Made by a program: the position numbers and the translations under genes. A stretch of 64,000 bases of DNA. It comes from Mesorhizobium sp. CA14. Lineage in GTDB: Bacteria; Pseudomonadota; Alphaproteobacteria; Rhizobiales; Rhizobiaceae. Location of the stretch: NCBI RefSeq assembly GCF_020165195.1, contig NZ_JAIUHR010000011.1, positions 62,001-126,000 of the forward strand. The letters run 5' to 3'. Position 1 is the first letter of the stretch. Each line of letters starts with the position of its first letter. A model generated the notes under the pieces. It made no database searches. It was not told where the DNA came from and worked only from the letters and a program-made list of their open reading frames with translations. Shown piece by piece: positions 18,801 to 27,653 of the stretch.

Positions 18801-19484
18801 TTAAGGAACCAGCTTGTAGCCGCCGCTTTCTGTCACAAGAATTTCGGCATTGGAAGGATCGCGCTCGATCTTCTGGCGCAACCGGTAGACATGGGTCTCC
18901 AGCGTGTGGGTGGTGACGCCGGAATTGTAGCCCCAGACCTCTTCCAACAGCACGTCGCGCGTCACCACCTTCTGGTCGGCGCGGTAGAGATATTTGATGA
19001 TCGAGGCTTCCTTCTCCGTCAGCCGCACCTTGGCGCCGCGCGGATCGATCAGCAGTTTCTGGCTGGGCTTGAACGTGTAGGGGCCGACCGAGAAGGTCGC
19101 GTCCTCGCTCTGCTCGTGCTGGCGAAGCTGGGCGCGGATGCGCGCGAGCAGCACGGCGAAACGGAAAGGTTTGGTCACATAATCATTGGCGCCGGCTTCG
19201 AGACCCAGGATCGTGTCGGAATCGGTGTCGTGGCCGGTCAGCATGATGATCGGCGCCTTGTAGCCGCCCTTGCGCAGGATCTTCACCGCCTCGCGGCCAT
19301 CCATATCGGGCAGGCCGACATCCATGATGAGCAGATCGACGACGCCACTGCGCGCCGCGGCAACGCCTTTTGCGGCGGTCGATTCCTGCTGGACGTCGAA
19401 TTCTTCGTAGAGCGCCAGCTGCTCAACCAGGGTGGCGCGCAAGTCGTCGTCGTCATCGACGATCAGAATGGTGCGTGATGTCAT
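18801..19484 (-). CDS. OmpR-family response regulator
   Basis: A 227-residue two-component regulator. The receiver (1-120) has the acidic pocket DDDDD at 10-14, the phosphoacceptor Asp55 in LLIMDVGLPDMDG and Lys in YVTKPF. The C-terminal winged helix (135-225) has VRLTEKEASIIKYLYRADQKVVTRDVLLEEVWGY and THTLETHVYRLRQKI. No histidine kinase is adjacent, so it is an orphan in this window. Divergent from the L,D-transpeptidase gene, with an AT-rich region of about 95 bases between them. Confidence 0.92.
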   Translation of the reverse strand: MTSRTILIVDDDDDLRATLVEQLALYEEFDVQQESTAAKGVAAARSGVVDLLIMDVGLPDMDGREAVKILRKGGYKAPIIMLTGHDTDSDTILGLEAGANDYVTKPFRFAVLLARIRAQLRQHEQSEDATFSVGPYTFKPSQKLLIDPRGAKVRLTEKEASIIKYLYRADQKVVTRDVLLEEVWGYNSGVTTHTLETHVYRLRQKIERDPSNAEILVTESGGYKLVP

Positions 19485-19580
19485 GGATCAATCCGTTGTT
19501 TTAAAAAGAATATTCAGTTGACCTCCCCCCATTTATGCGGAAGCTCACCGGCGCAACAGCCGATCACAGTGATTTGTTCC

Positions 19581-20165
19581 GTGACCCAATCATACAAGAA
19601 AAAACGCGTGCGCAATGCGGCGGGCGCATTTTTGCCGAAAGGCTTGAGCGTTTTGGTGGTGCGCGCGCGCCCGGGCAACCCCGCGCAAGGCTTCCTGCAA
19701 GCCGGCAAAACGGTGTTTCCCTGCGCGCTGGGGCGCGGCGGCATTACCGCCAACAAGCATGAAGGTGACGGCGGGACGCCGCTGGCGTCGATGCGCATCC
19801 TATCGGGCTATTTCCGGGGCGATCATTTTGCGGCCGGGCGCCGGACGAGGCTGCCGATGGCGCCCATCGGTCCGGATCTCGGCTGGTGCGAGGTTCCGGA
19901 CGACCGCAACTATAACCGTCCGGTGAAGATCCCCTATGGCGCGAGCCATGAGCGGATGAAGCGCGACGACCGGCTCTACGATGTCTGCCTGGTGCTCGAC
20001 TGGAACATCGCGCCGCGCCGGCGCGGGCGCGGCAGCGCGATCTTCTTCCACCTGGCACGGCCGGGCTTCACCCCGACGCAAGGCTGCGTGGCAGTGACGG
20101 CGCGGACCATGGCGAGGCTGCTTCCGTTGCTGTCGGACAGGACGGTGGTGAAGGTGGTGCGGTAG
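19581..20165 (+). CDS. L,D-transpeptidase (YkuD) family protein
   Basis: A 194-residue protein whose C-terminal half carries FFHLARPGFTPTQGCVAVT, the His and Cys active-site pattern of a YkuD subfamily involved in peptidoglycan cross-linking or modification. No clear signal peptide is seen; the N-terminus is basic (QSYKKKRVR). The start is uncertain: a GTG at 19581 is used, and a TTG at 19518 would add 21 residues. Neither has a strong ribosome site. It is convergent with the DUF1127 gene across a G/C-skewed repeat hairpin. Confidence 0.75.
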   Translation: MTQSYKKKRVRNAAGAFLPKGLSVLVVRARPGNPAQGFLQAGKTVFPCALGRGGITANKHEGDGGTPLASMRILSGYFRGDHFAAGRRTRLPMAPIGPDLGWCEVPDDRNYNRPVKIPYGASHERMKRDDRLYDVCLVLDWNIAPRRRGRGSAIFFHLARPGFTPTQGCVAVTARTMARLLPLLSDRTVVKVVR

Positions 20166-20274
20166 GCAGTAGGCAGTAGGGCAGTAGGGCAGTAGGGCAG
20201 TAGGGAAGTGGGGCAGTAGGTGTCTCCTTCCCTATTGCCTACTGCCTACTGCCTAATCCCTAATCTCTACTGCC
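20163..20274. repeat. GCAGTAGG tandem repeat with inverted second arm
   Basis: Seven imperfect tandem units of 7-9 bases (GCAGTAGG) cover 20163-20220, then the complementary pattern CCTACTGC is repeated at 20227-20274. The left arm begins at the stop of the L,D-transpeptidase and the right arm contains the stop of the DUF1127 gene, so a long hairpin can form between two convergent genes. No unique spacers, so it is not CRISPR. Confidence 0.85.
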
Positions 20275-20527
20275 TCTTTCCCGGTTTCTGCCAACCCGTG
20301 CCGAGCAGCCCGATCTCGCGAAGCTCCCTGTCCATCGTCTTCGCGATGTCCCGGCGGCCGGCGCCGATGTCGCGCAGCTGGCTGTCGGAGAGGTCTTCGA
20401 CCGACTCGTGTGGCAGCCGGGCGGCAACCTGGGCCTGGCGCAGCCAATCGCGTGCTGAACGCAGCCAAAGCGTGACGCCGGAACGGGATTCCAGGGGGGT
20501 GCAGGGCTTCAGGGCGATCTCAGACAT
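20267..20527 (-). CDS. DUF1127-containing small protein
   Basis: An 86-residue protein with a C-terminal DUF1127-type helix pair, LPHESVEDLSDSQLRDIGAGRRDI. Arg-rich DUF1127 proteins are common in Rhizobiales and some bind RNA or respond to stress or phosphate. The last codons fall within the right arm of the tandem repeat, so the C-terminal KRQ may be repeat-derived. It is divergent from the LysR gene, a frequent arrangement. Confidence 0.8.
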   Translation of the reverse strand: MSEIALKPCTPLESRSGVTLWLRSARDWLRQAQVAARLPHESVEDLSDSQLRDIGAGRRDIAKTMDRELREIGLLGTGWQKPGKRQ

Positions 20528-20657
20528 GGCTCTATCCGTGTTCTCCGGACATCAAATCCGGTTTTATGGTGTTTCGATGAAGCCATGATGCCGGATTGAA
20601 AAACAAACGGGAAACGAGTAGTTCTTTTCTGATCATCAAGTTTTATTTGGAGATTGC

Positions 20658-21578
20658 ATGTCCAAGCTGCTGCCGGGAACGCGGGCGCTGCGGACGTTCG
20701 AGGCGGCCGCCAGGCATCTCAACTTCACCCGCGCCGCGGACGAGCTCGGCCTGACGCCGGCGGCGGTCAGCCACCAGATCAAGGAAATAGAGGATCAGCT
20801 CGATCTGGTGCTGTTCACACGCACCAGCCGCACCATCCGGCTGACGGAGGCTGGCAATGTGCTTCTGGAGGCCTCGGTCGACGCGCTCGACCTGCTGAAC
20901 CGCGCTGTCAGCCGCGCCCGCAAGATGACCCGCGGCACGGCGCTGTTGAAGGTGACGCTCGACGCGCAGTTCGCGACGAAATGGCTGATGCGCCGGGTCG
21001 ACGACTTCCGCAAGCAGAAGCCGGGCATCGAGCTGCGCTTCGACATCACCTACGATGTCCGGGATTTCGACTTCGACGACGTCGATGTCGGCATCCGCTT
21101 CGGCGCCGGCAAATATCCGGGGCTCTGCGCGCATCGGCTGTTCGAGAACATCATCATCCCGGTGTGCAGCCCGGCACTGCTGGCGTCAGGTCCGCCGCTG
21201 CGAAAGCCGCGCGACCTCTTCAACCACACGCTCGCGCATATCGAATGGTCGCGGCAGGGCGTGACTTGGCCGAATTGGAGCATGTGGATGCACGCGGCCG
21301 GCGTCGACGATTTCGACGACAGCCGCACGCTGGTCTTCGGGTCCTCGACCGATGCCACCCAGGCGGCGCTCGACGGCAACGCGGTGGCGCTCGCCGACTT
21401 TGCCATGGTCGCCAACGATCTTTCGCAAGGGCGCCTGGTGCGGCCCTTCGAGCTCGGCATCAAGGTCGCGCCGGAATTCGCCTATTTCCTGGTCTACCCC
21501 GAGGCGGCCAAGGACGACGCGCGGGTTATCGCATTCCGCGAATGGCTGCTGGACGAGGTGGCGAAAACGCCGACCTGA
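20658..21578 (+). CDS. LysR-family regulator (GcvA-like)
   Basis: A 306-residue LysR regulator. The N-terminal helix-turn-helix reads LNFTRAADELGLTPAAVSHQIKEIEDQL, the GcvA-type form. The effector domain (about 95-300) contains LLKVTLDAQFATKWLMRRVDDF and VDVGIRFGAGKYPG. LysR proteins usually control a divergent neighbour, here the DUF1127 gene, as well as themselves. The 130-base AT-rich gap upstream is the likely operator region. Confidence 0.9.
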   Translation: MSKLLPGTRALRTFEAAARHLNFTRAADELGLTPAAVSHQIKEIEDQLDLVLFTRTSRTIRLTEAGNVLLEASVDALDLLNRAVSRARKMTRGTALLKVTLDAQFATKWLMRRVDDFRKQKPGIELRFDITYDVRDFDFDDVDVGIRFGAGKYPGLCAHRLFENIIIPVCSPALLASGPPLRKPRDLFNHTLAHIEWSRQGVTWPNWSMWMHAAGVDDFDDSRTLVFGSSTDATQAALDGNAVALADFAMVANDLSQGRLVRPFELGIKVAPEFAYFLVYPEAAKDDARVIAFREWLLDEVAKTPT

Positions 21579-21581
21579 ATC

Positions 21582-21620
21582 AGAGCACTCGACCGTTTCA
21601 CCGAAACGGTGAAGTGCTCT
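21582..21620. terminator. Bidirectional hairpin after the LysR gene
   Basis: AGAGCACT and AGTGCTCT form the outer stem and ACCGTTTC/GAAACGGT the inner one. It lies between the LysR gene and the convergent DUF1761 gene. It resembles a short rhizobial palindromic repeat and could terminate both transcripts, although no T-run is present. Confidence 0.55.
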
Positions 21621-21639
21621 ATCACTTGTATTGCGCAAT

Positions 21640-22065
21640 TTAGCCCGCTGGCGCCGCGGGCGCGCCGAACCAGCCGATGACGGCGCCGATGATCAGCATC
21701 ACCCCCAGCCAGTGGCCGGCATCGATCAGGGTGAGGGCCCAGCCGAAGCCTTCATAGCGGTGGTTTACGGTGAGCGTGGTGGCGATGAAGCCCAGCCAGA
21801 GCACGAAGCCGAACAGCAATCCCGCAATCGGGTTCGGCTCGCCGCCGGTTATCGCGCCCACCACCAGCGTCAGCACGAGCGCCATGATCAGCTCGGCGAT
21901 GAAGCTGACGACGAACGGAGCGGCCGAGCGCTTCATGGTGGCCGGGTCGAGCTTGGCCGCTTTCAGCCAGGGCTTGCTCAAACCCATGTACCAGGCGGCG
22001 CCGAACAGCCATGCGACGACGGCGGCGACAATCACCGCCAGCCAGTTCACGACAGAAAAATCCAT
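21640..22065 (-). CDS. DUF1761 family membrane protein
   Basis: A 141-residue integral membrane protein with four hydrophobic helices. The N-terminal WLAVIVAAVVAWLFGAAWYMGLSKPWLKA matches DUF1761, as do the central FVVSFIAELIMALVL and the late IDAGHWLGVMLIIGAVIGWFG. The start at 22065 follows a GGAGGGG site. Function unknown. The gap to the next upstream gene is 50 bases. Confidence 0.85.
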   Translation of the reverse strand: MDFSVVNWLAVIVAAVVAWLFGAAWYMGLSKPWLKAAKLDPATMKRSAAPFVVSFIAELIMALVLTLVVGAITGGEPNPIAGLLFGFVLWLGFIATTLTVNHRYEGFGWALTLIDAGHWLGVMLIIGAVIGWFGAPAAPAG

Positions 22066-22115
22066 GCTTTCCCCTCCAGATAGAAATGCGAAGGAACGCC
22101 TGTTCGGCGATCGCG

Positions 22116-22772
22116 TCAAGCAAGGCGCCAGACGGTCGTGCGCTTGACCTCGGCATCCTCCAGCACGCGCGTCACCGGAACCTGGTAGACGGCAAGCGAT
22201 TGCAGCCCGGTCTCGGGGAGATAGGCGCGGCCGGGATCGCCGACGAGGATCTCGGCGCCGCGCGCCTTCAGAGATCCGAACCAGGGCAGCAGCCGGTCGG
22301 CGAAAGCCTTGTCGTAGAAGACGTCACCGGCGAGCACGACGTCCCAGCCATCGTCGGTGCCGATGCAATCCGTGCCGCGAAATTGCGCTTCAACACCGTT
22401 GGCTTCGACATTGATGGCGATTGCCGTTTCGCAGAACGAGTCGATGTCGGCGGCGATCACTTGCTTCGCGCCTGCTTTCATCGCCGCGATGGCGACAAGG
22501 CCGGATCCGGAGGCGAAGTCGAGCACGCGCTTGCCGCGCACGGTTCCTGGATTGTCGAGCACATAGCGGGCGAGGCCCTGGCCGCCGGCCCAGGCGAAGG
22601 CCCAGAAAGGCGGCGGCAGGCCGATCTCGGCCAATTCCTCCTCGGTGCGCAGCCACAGGTCATGCGCCTCGTCGGCGAGGTGCAGAAGCACTTCCGGCAC
22701 ATGCGGCGGCGCCATCAGCGCCGTGTTGTCGAGGATGAACTTTTTTGCGCTTTTCGGCGTGAGCTTCGTCAC
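22116..22772 (-). CDS. ETFB-type protein lysine methyltransferase (METTL20-like)
   Basis: A 218-residue class I SAM methyltransferase. PPPFWAFAWAGGQGLARYVLDNP and KRVLDFASGSGLVAIAAMKAGAK (motif I) match the METTL20/ETFB-KMT group, which trimethylates lysines on the electron transfer flavoprotein beta subunit; related alphaproteobacterial enzymes are known. DVVLAGDVFYD resembles post-motif II. The GTG start at 22772 overlaps the EVE gene's stop; the frame extends upstream to 22814 inside that gene. L11 methyltransferase is the main alternative. Confidence 0.8.
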   Translation of the reverse strand: MTKLTPKSAKKFILDNTALMAPPHVPEVLLHLADEAHDLWLRTEEELAEIGLPPPFWAFAWAGGQGLARYVLDNPGTVRGKRVLDFASGSGLVAIAAMKAGAKQVIAADIDSFCETAIAINVEANGVEAQFRGTDCIGTDDGWDVVLAGDVFYDKAFADRLLPWFGSLKARGAEILVGDPGRAYLPETGLQSLAVYQVPVTRVLEDAEVKRTTVWRLA

Positions 22773-23194
22773 GGCGCCGGATTGAGCTCGGCCATGCGGC
22801 AGACCTCTTTCCATTCGGCCGGCGTCACCGGCTGCACGGAAAGCCGGCCGAGCCGGACCAGCGCCATATCGGCGAGCTTGGGGTTGGCCTTGACCTCTTC
22901 CAGCGTCACCGGCTTCGGCACGTCCTTATAGGCGCGGATGTCGACGCATTCCCAGCGCGGATCGTCGGTCGTGCTGTCGGGATGCGCCAACGCGCAGACC
23001 TCGGCGATGCCGACGATATCGAGGCCCTCATTGGAATGATAGAAGAAACCGAGATCGCCGATCTGCATCGCCTTCATGTTGTTGCGGGCGGCGTAGTTGC
23101 GCACGCCGTCCCATTGCGTGCCGGCCTTGCCTTTGGCCTTCAGCGCCTCGAAGGAAAAGACCGAGGGTTCGGACTTGAACAGCCAGTAGTTCAT
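22769..23194 (-). CDS. EVE domain protein
   Basis: A 141-residue single-domain protein starting NYWLFKSEPSVFSFEAL, with WDGVRNYAARNNMKAMQIGDLGFFYHSN and FYHS characteristic of EVE domains (PUA-like folds proposed to bind modified bases). It shares 4 bases with the methyltransferase gene downstream, so the two are probably translated together. The upstream part of the frame (to 23563) lacks a ribosome site and is a shadow of the YciI gene. Confidence 0.9.
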   Translation of the reverse strand: MNYWLFKSEPSVFSFEALKAKGKAGTQWDGVRNYAARNNMKAMQIGDLGFFYHSNEGLDIVGIAEVCALAHPDSTTDDPRWECVDIRAYKDVPKPVTLEEVKANPKLADMALVRLGRLSVQPVTPAEWKEVCRMAELNPAP

Positions 23195-23283
23195 ATCGTT
23201 TGTCCCATCGCTTTGTCGCACCGCCACGCATGGCGTTCCGTCTATGCTTACTCTCTCGCCGTCGCTGCGGCGAGAGCAGCCAA

Positions 23284-23580
23284 TCATGCGCCGGCGGGCT
23301 TCTGGAAGACCCAGTTCCACGGACGGATCTGGACGCTTTCGAACAGGCCGGCCCTGGCATAGGGATCGGCCGCGGCCAGGGATTGGGCAGCAGCCATGTC
23401 CGGCGCCTCGATCATCACCAGGCTGCCGTCCGGCTTGCCGTCGGCGTCGAGGAAAGGCCCTGCAAAGGCAAGCTTGCCTTCGGCGATCAGGCCTTCCAGG
23501 AACGCCGCATGCGCCGGCCGCGTGTCGACGCGCAGCTGCAGGCTGCCGGGCTTGTCCTTGCAAATCAACGCAAACAGCAT
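23284..23580 (-). CDS. YciI family protein
   Basis: A 98-residue YCII-fold protein. The conserved His (RPAHAAFLEGL), GKLAFAGPFLDADGKPDGSLVMIEAPD and the closing DPYARAGLFESVQIRPWNWV are intact. Its catalytic role is not established; a His-Asp pair is conserved in the family. It lies 17 bases upstream of nothing but downstream of gpsA on the same strand, as part of the run tsaD-gpsA-yciI-EVE-methyltransferase. Confidence 0.92.
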   Translation of the reverse strand: MLFALICKDKPGSLQLRVDTRPAHAAFLEGLIAEGKLAFAGPFLDADGKPDGSLVMIEAPDMAAAQSLAAADPYARAGLFESVQIRPWNWVFQKPAGA

Positions 23581-23597
23581 TTTTCAGCTCCGATGGT

Positions 23598-24599
23598 TCA
23601 GATGTCGGTTTCGGTCTTGAGCGGGCGTGTCATCAGCGCGGTCACGGCCTGGCCGATGGTCACCTTGCCGTCGAGGATGGCGGCGACGGCCGAGATGATC
23701 GGCGCCTCGATACCGCGCTCGGCGGCGATGCGGGCGGCAATCCCCGCCGTCGGCACGCCTTCGGCCAGCGGCAGGCCGGCAAGCGGCTTGCCCTGGCCGA
23801 GCGCCAGGCCATAGGCGAAATTGCGCGATTGGGCGGAAGAGCAGGTGAGCAGCAGGTCGCCGAGGCCCGAAAGCCCCATCAGCGTCTCCGGCCTGGCGCC
23901 GAAGGCGGCGCCGATGCGGCGCAATTCGACGAAGCCGCGCGTCACCATGGCGGCCTGGGCGCTGGCCCCCAACCCGGCGCCGGTGACGGTGCCGGCGGCG
24001 ATGGCAAAGACGTTCTTCAGCGCGCCGCCGATCTCGACGCCGATCAGATCGTCGCTGGAATAGCAGCGCAGGTTCTCCGCCGAGAAGCGCGCGGCAAGCT
24101 CGGCCGCCAATTCCGCATCGCGGGCGGCAACCACGACGGCGGTCGGCAGGCCGCGCGCGACGTCGCTGGCGAAGCTCGGGCCGGAAAGTGCCGCGACCGG
24201 ATTGCCCGGCAGGCTTTCCTCGACGATGGCCGAGAGCAGCGCGCCGGTGTCGCGCTCGATGCCCTTGGCGCAGAGCACCAGCGGCACGCCGGCAGGAACG
24301 TGGTTGCGGGCATTGGTCAGGACGGCGCGCAACGACTGCGCCGGCGTCACGGCAAGCACGCAGTCGGCGCCGTCGAGCGCGGTGGCAATATCGCTGGTGG
24401 CCGCGATGCCGGGTGCGATCGTGATGCCGGGCAGGTAGCGCGGGTTCTCGCCGCGGGCGATGGCGGCGACGGTCTCAGTGTCGCGCGCATAGAGCCGGAC
24501 ATCATGGCCGGCGCGCAACATGGCCAGCGCCAGCGCCGTGCCCCAGGCGCCACCGCCCAGCACCCCAACGCGCCAGCCGCCGGTGCTTCTCTTGGTCAT
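23598..24599 (-). CDS. gpsA: Glycerol-3-phosphate dehydrogenase [NAD(P)+]
   Basis: A 333-residue soluble enzyme that reduces dihydroxyacetone phosphate to glycerol 3-phosphate for phospholipid synthesis. The Rossmann motif is [35 protein letters not shown] and [14 protein letters not shown] (catalytic Lys) follow, with [23 protein letters not shown] near residue 245. Its start overlaps the tsaD stop by 4 bases, giving tight coupling. Confidence 0.95.
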   Translation of the reverse strand: MTKRSTGGWRVGVLGGGAWGTALALAMLRAGHDVRLYARDTETVAAIARGENPRYLPGITIAPGIAATSDIATALDGADCVLAVTPAQSLRAVLTNARNHVPAGVPLVLCAKGIERDTGALLSAIVEESLPGNPVAALSGPSFASDVARGLPTAVVVAARDAELAAELAARFSAENLRCYSSDDLIGVEIGGALKNVFAIAAGTVTGAGLGASAQAAMVTRGFVELRRIGAAFGARPETLMGLSGLGDLLLTCSSAQSRNFAYGLALGQGKPLAGLPLAEGVPTAGIAARIAAERGIEAPIISAVAAILDGKVTIGQAVTALMTRPLKTETDI

Positions 24600-25684
24600 G
24601 CCTTGGCGCCACGCCGGCCCGAGCCGACCAGGGGTGCGGAAATACTGTCGAGCGGCCAGCGCGAGCGCGGCACGAAATCGGCGGCGTTTTCGTCGGCGAT
24701 GCCGGCGCGCAGCCGCTCGATGCCGGCCCAGGCGATCATCGCCGCATTATCGGTGCAGAGTTTTTGCGGCGGCGCGACAAAGGCGAAGCCGGCCTCGGAA
24801 CACAGCGCTTCGAGCGTCGCCTTGATTGTGCGGTTGGCGGCGACGCCGCCGGCAACGACCAGCGCCGGCTTTGCCTGGTTCGGGAATTCCTGGCGGAAGC
24901 GGGCAAGGGCGCGACCGATGCGATCGCCCAGCGCGTCCGCCACCGCCGCCTGGAAAGAGGCGCAGATATCGGCGACGTCCTGGTCGCTCAGCGGCGCGAT
25001 CGCCGTCGCCGCCTGGCGCACCGCCGTCTTCAGGCCGGAGAAGGAGAAGTCGGGCTGCGGCGAGCCCTTCATCGGGCGTGGGAAGGCAAAGCGGCCTGCA
25101 TCGCCGCTGGCGGCCGCCTTCTCGACATTCGGGCCGCCGGGATAGGGCAGGCCAAGCATCTTGGCGGTCTTGTCGAAGGCTTCGCCCAACGCGTCGTCGA
25201 TGGTGGTCGCCCAGCGCTGGTAATCGCCGACGCCGCGCACCGCGACGATCTGGGTGTGGCCGCCGGAGACGAGCAGAAGCAGGTAAGGAAAATCGAGACC
25301 GTCGGTCAGCCGCGCCGTCAGCGCATGGCCCTCGAGGTGGTTGATGGCGATCAACGGCTTGTTGGCGGCGGCGGCGATTGCCTTGGCCGTCATCAGGCCG
25401 ACGATCAATCCGCCGACCAGGCCGGGACCGGCGGTGGCGGCGATGGCGTCGACCTCGTCGAGCGATACCGCCGAATCGGCCAGCGCCGCCTCGACGATGC
25501 CGTCCAACGCCTCGACGTGGGCGCGCGCGGCAATCTCGGGCACGACGCCGCCAAAGGCCGCGTGCTCCTCGATCTGGCTGAGCACGATGTTGGACAGGAT
25601 TTCAGGCGCGGCGCCGCCGTCCAGCGCCACCACGCCGGCCGCCGTCTCGTCGCAGCTCGTCTCAATGCCCAGAACGCGGATCAA
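24596..25684 (-). CDS. tsaD: tRNA N6-adenosine threonylcarbamoyltransferase TsaD
   Basis: A 362-residue ASKHA-fold enzyme that forms t6A37 on ANN-decoding tRNAs with TsaB and TsaE. The opening [18 protein letters not shown] and the metal site [13 protein letters not shown] are diagnostic, as are [12 protein letters not shown] and [16 protein letters not shown]. Slightly longer than E. coli TsaD. It heads the minus-strand run; a family B repeat occupies the region upstream, between it and divergent hemC. Confidence 0.95.
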   Translation of the reverse strand: MIRVLGIETSCDETAAGVVALDGGAAPEILSNIVLSQIEEHAAFGGVVPEIAARAHVEALDGIVEAALADSAVSLDEVDAIAATAGPGLVGGLIVGLMTAKAIAAAANKPLIAINHLEGHALTARLTDGLDFPYLLLLVSGGHTQIVAVRGVGDYQRWATTIDDALGEAFDKTAKMLGLPYPGGPNVEKAAASGDAGRFAFPRPMKGSPQPDFSFSGLKTAVRQAATAIAPLSDQDVADICASFQAAVADALGDRIGRALARFRQEFPNQAKPALVVAGGVAANRTIKATLEALCSEAGFAFVAPPQKLCTDNAAMIAWAGIERLRAGIADENAADFVPRSRWPLDSISAPLVGSGRRGAKA

Positions 25685-25743
25685 TTGGTCGCTGTCCTCG
25701 AAGATTGTACAACCGGCCTTTCCCCGATAGGAGGTCTGCCGAT

Positions 25744-25861
25744 ATTCAGGTGATGCCGGCCTGCAAGTGGCGGCTTTCTGCGCTTCCGGTGCTCAGGTAC
25801 TTTAAGTACGCTCCGCTCCGGTTCTCGCAAGCCACCACTTTCGGCTCGGCCTGACCTCAAT
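25744..25861. repeat. MITE-like palindromic repeat, family B, copy 4
   Basis: It begins ATTCAGGTGATGCCGGCC and ends GGCCTGACCTCAAT, with the inner GTACTTTAAGTAC hairpin. It occupies the divergent promoter gap between tsaD and hemC. Confidence 0.85.
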
Positions 25862-25908
25862 CTCGACGGACCTCGGCCAAGGACGGGGGTTATCACGGAC
25901 CGCGCGCC

Positions 25909-26832
25909 ATGCAAACTTTGAAAATCGGAACACGCGGCAGCCCGCTGGCACTGGCCCAGGCGCATGAGACGCGGGCGCGGCTGATGCAGGCGCACGGCCT
26001 GCCCGAGCAGGCGTTCGAGGTGGTGCCGATCTCGACCAGCGGCGACCGCATCCAGGACCGGCCGCTGTCGGAGGCCGGCGGCAAGGGCCTGTTCACCAAG
26101 GAAATCGAGGAGGCGCTGCTCGACGGCCGCATCGACATCGCCGTGCATTCGTCGAAGGACATGCCGACGGTACTGCCCAATGGTTTGGAGCTTGTCACTT
26201 TCCTGCAGCGCGAGGACGCGCGCGACTCCTTCATCGGCAAGAAGGTGAAGCGGATCGCCGACCTGCCGCATGGTGCGACGGTCGGGTCGTCGTCGCTGCG
26301 GCGTCAGGCGCTGCTCCGCCGCATGCGGCCGGACCTCGACGTGGTGATGTTCCGCGGCAATGTGCAGACCAGGCTGCGCAAGCTGGAGGAAGGCGTCGCC
26401 GAAGGCACCATCCTCGCCTATGCCGGGCTGAAAAGGCTCGGGCTCGAACATGTCGTCACCGACCTGATGCCGCTGGAGGCTTTTCCGCCGGCGCCGGGAC
26501 AAGGCGCGATCGGCATCGAAGCGCGCATCGGCGATTGCGACGTCGAGAGAATGCTGGCGGCGATCCATCATGTGCCGACCGGCCAGGCGCTCGCCTGCGA
26601 GCGCGCCTTCCTCGCCGCGCTCGACGGCTCCTGCCGCACGCCGATCGCCGGCCATGCGACGGTGTCGGGCGAGAAACTGTCCTTTGACGGGCTGATTATC
26701 TCGCCCGACGGCACGGAATCGCATGAGGTCCGGCTGGAAGGCGAGGCCGCGGACGCGGCGGAGATCGGCCTGGACGCGGCGCGGACGGTTCGCGCGAGGG
26801 CCGGTGCGACATTCTTCGACGGCTGGGCCTGA
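25909..26832 (+). CDS. hemC: Hydroxymethylbilane synthase
   Basis: A 307-residue enzyme that assembles four porphobilinogens into hydroxymethylbilane for heme and cobalamin. [26 protein letters not shown] and [18 protein letters not shown] are conserved. The dipyrromethane-binding Cys is in [13 protein letters not shown]. One base separates its TGA from the hemD ATG. It starts the operon hemC-hemD-mitofilin-hemY. Confidence 0.96.
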   Translation: MQTLKIGTRGSPLALAQAHETRARLMQAHGLPEQAFEVVPISTSGDRIQDRPLSEAGGKGLFTKEIEEALLDGRIDIAVHSSKDMPTVLPNGLELVTFLQREDARDSFIGKKVKRIADLPHGATVGSSSLRRQALLRRMRPDLDVVMFRGNVQTRLRKLEEGVAEGTILAYAGLKRLGLEHVVTDLMPLEAFPPAPGQGAIGIEARIGDCDVERMLAAIHHVPTGQALACERAFLAALDGSCRTPIAGHATVSGEKLSFDGLIISPDGTESHEVRLEGEAADAAEIGLDAARTVRARAGATFFDGWA

Positions 26833-26833
26833 C

Positions 26834-27547
26834 ATGGTCCGCGTCCTGGTGACGAGGCCGGAGCCGGGCGCGTCGCGCACGGCACTACGCCTCGAAGCCC
26901 TGGGATTTCAGCCTGTCCTGCTGCCGCTGACCAAGACCATCGCATTGCCTGTCGAGGCGAGCATCGGCGGCAATGCCGTCGCGGTCGCGGTCACCAGCGC
27001 CAATGCGGTGCGGCATGCGCCGCAAGCTCTGGTCGCGGCGCTTGCGCGCCTGCCTTGCCACGCGGTCGGGAAAAGGACGGCCGAAGCCTGCCGCGCGGTG
27101 GGATTTTTTGCCGTCACCGAAGGTCCGGGCGATGCCGAGGCGCTGGCCGATGCCATCGCCGGCGGCCTTGCCGGCAAGGCAATCGTCTATCTGTGCGGCC
27201 GCGTCCGCTTCCCGCTGTTCGAGCAGCGGCTGGCGGCGGCGGGCGTGCATGTCCAGGCGATCGAGACTTACGACACGATAGGTGTCGACCATAACGATGC
27301 CGATGTGGTCGCTCGTCTGTCGGACCGGCCGATCGACGCCGCGCTGCTCTATTCGGCCAAGGCCAGCTTGGCGCTGGTCGGCCTGATTAAGCGACCGACG
27401 CTACGGCATCTCTTTGAGCGAACAGAATTCCTGGCGCTGTCGGCCCGTGTCGCCGAGCCGGTGGAAGGGGTTGCCGGCAGCAGGGTCCGCGTCGCATCCA
27501 AACCCGAGGAAGACGCGTTGCTCGCGGTTTTGTCGCAACCGCGCTAG
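26834..27547 (+). CDS. hemD: Uroporphyrinogen-III synthase
   Basis: A 237-residue enzyme that closes and inverts ring D of hydroxymethylbilane. The sequence is divergent as usual for HemD, but VLVTRPEPGASRTALRLEALGFQPVLLPL at the N-terminus and CHAVGKRTAEACRAVGF and VIYLCGRVRFPLFEQRL in the middle are typical. Its position after hemC supports the call. A hairpin-rich gap of about 105 bases follows. Confidence 0.92.
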   Translation: MVRVLVTRPEPGASRTALRLEALGFQPVLLPLTKTIALPVEASIGGNAVAVAVTSANAVRHAPQALVAALARLPCHAVGKRTAEACRAVGFFAVTEGPGDAEALADAIAGGLAGKAIVYLCGRVRFPLFEQRLAAAGVHVQAIETYDTIGVDHNDADVVARLSDRPIDAALLYSAKASLALVGLIKRPTLRHLFERTEFLALSARVAEPVEGVAGSRVRVASKPEEDALLAVLSQPR

Positions 27548-27653
27548 GCCGCGTCATCACACCGCCCCTTTTCACCGCTTGGTGATGTGCTAGAGCATGC
27601 TGACGCTCTGGACCCCTTTGATCCATCCTCAAGCCATTTTGCGGAGCCCAAGC

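Noticed and set aside
20163..20274. CRISPR-like short repeats
   Set aside because: Units are 7-9 bases with no unique spacers and no cas genes in the window.
23194..23284. Extra gene between yciI and the EVE gene
   Set aside because: Only 90 bases, without a frame that has a ribosome site.
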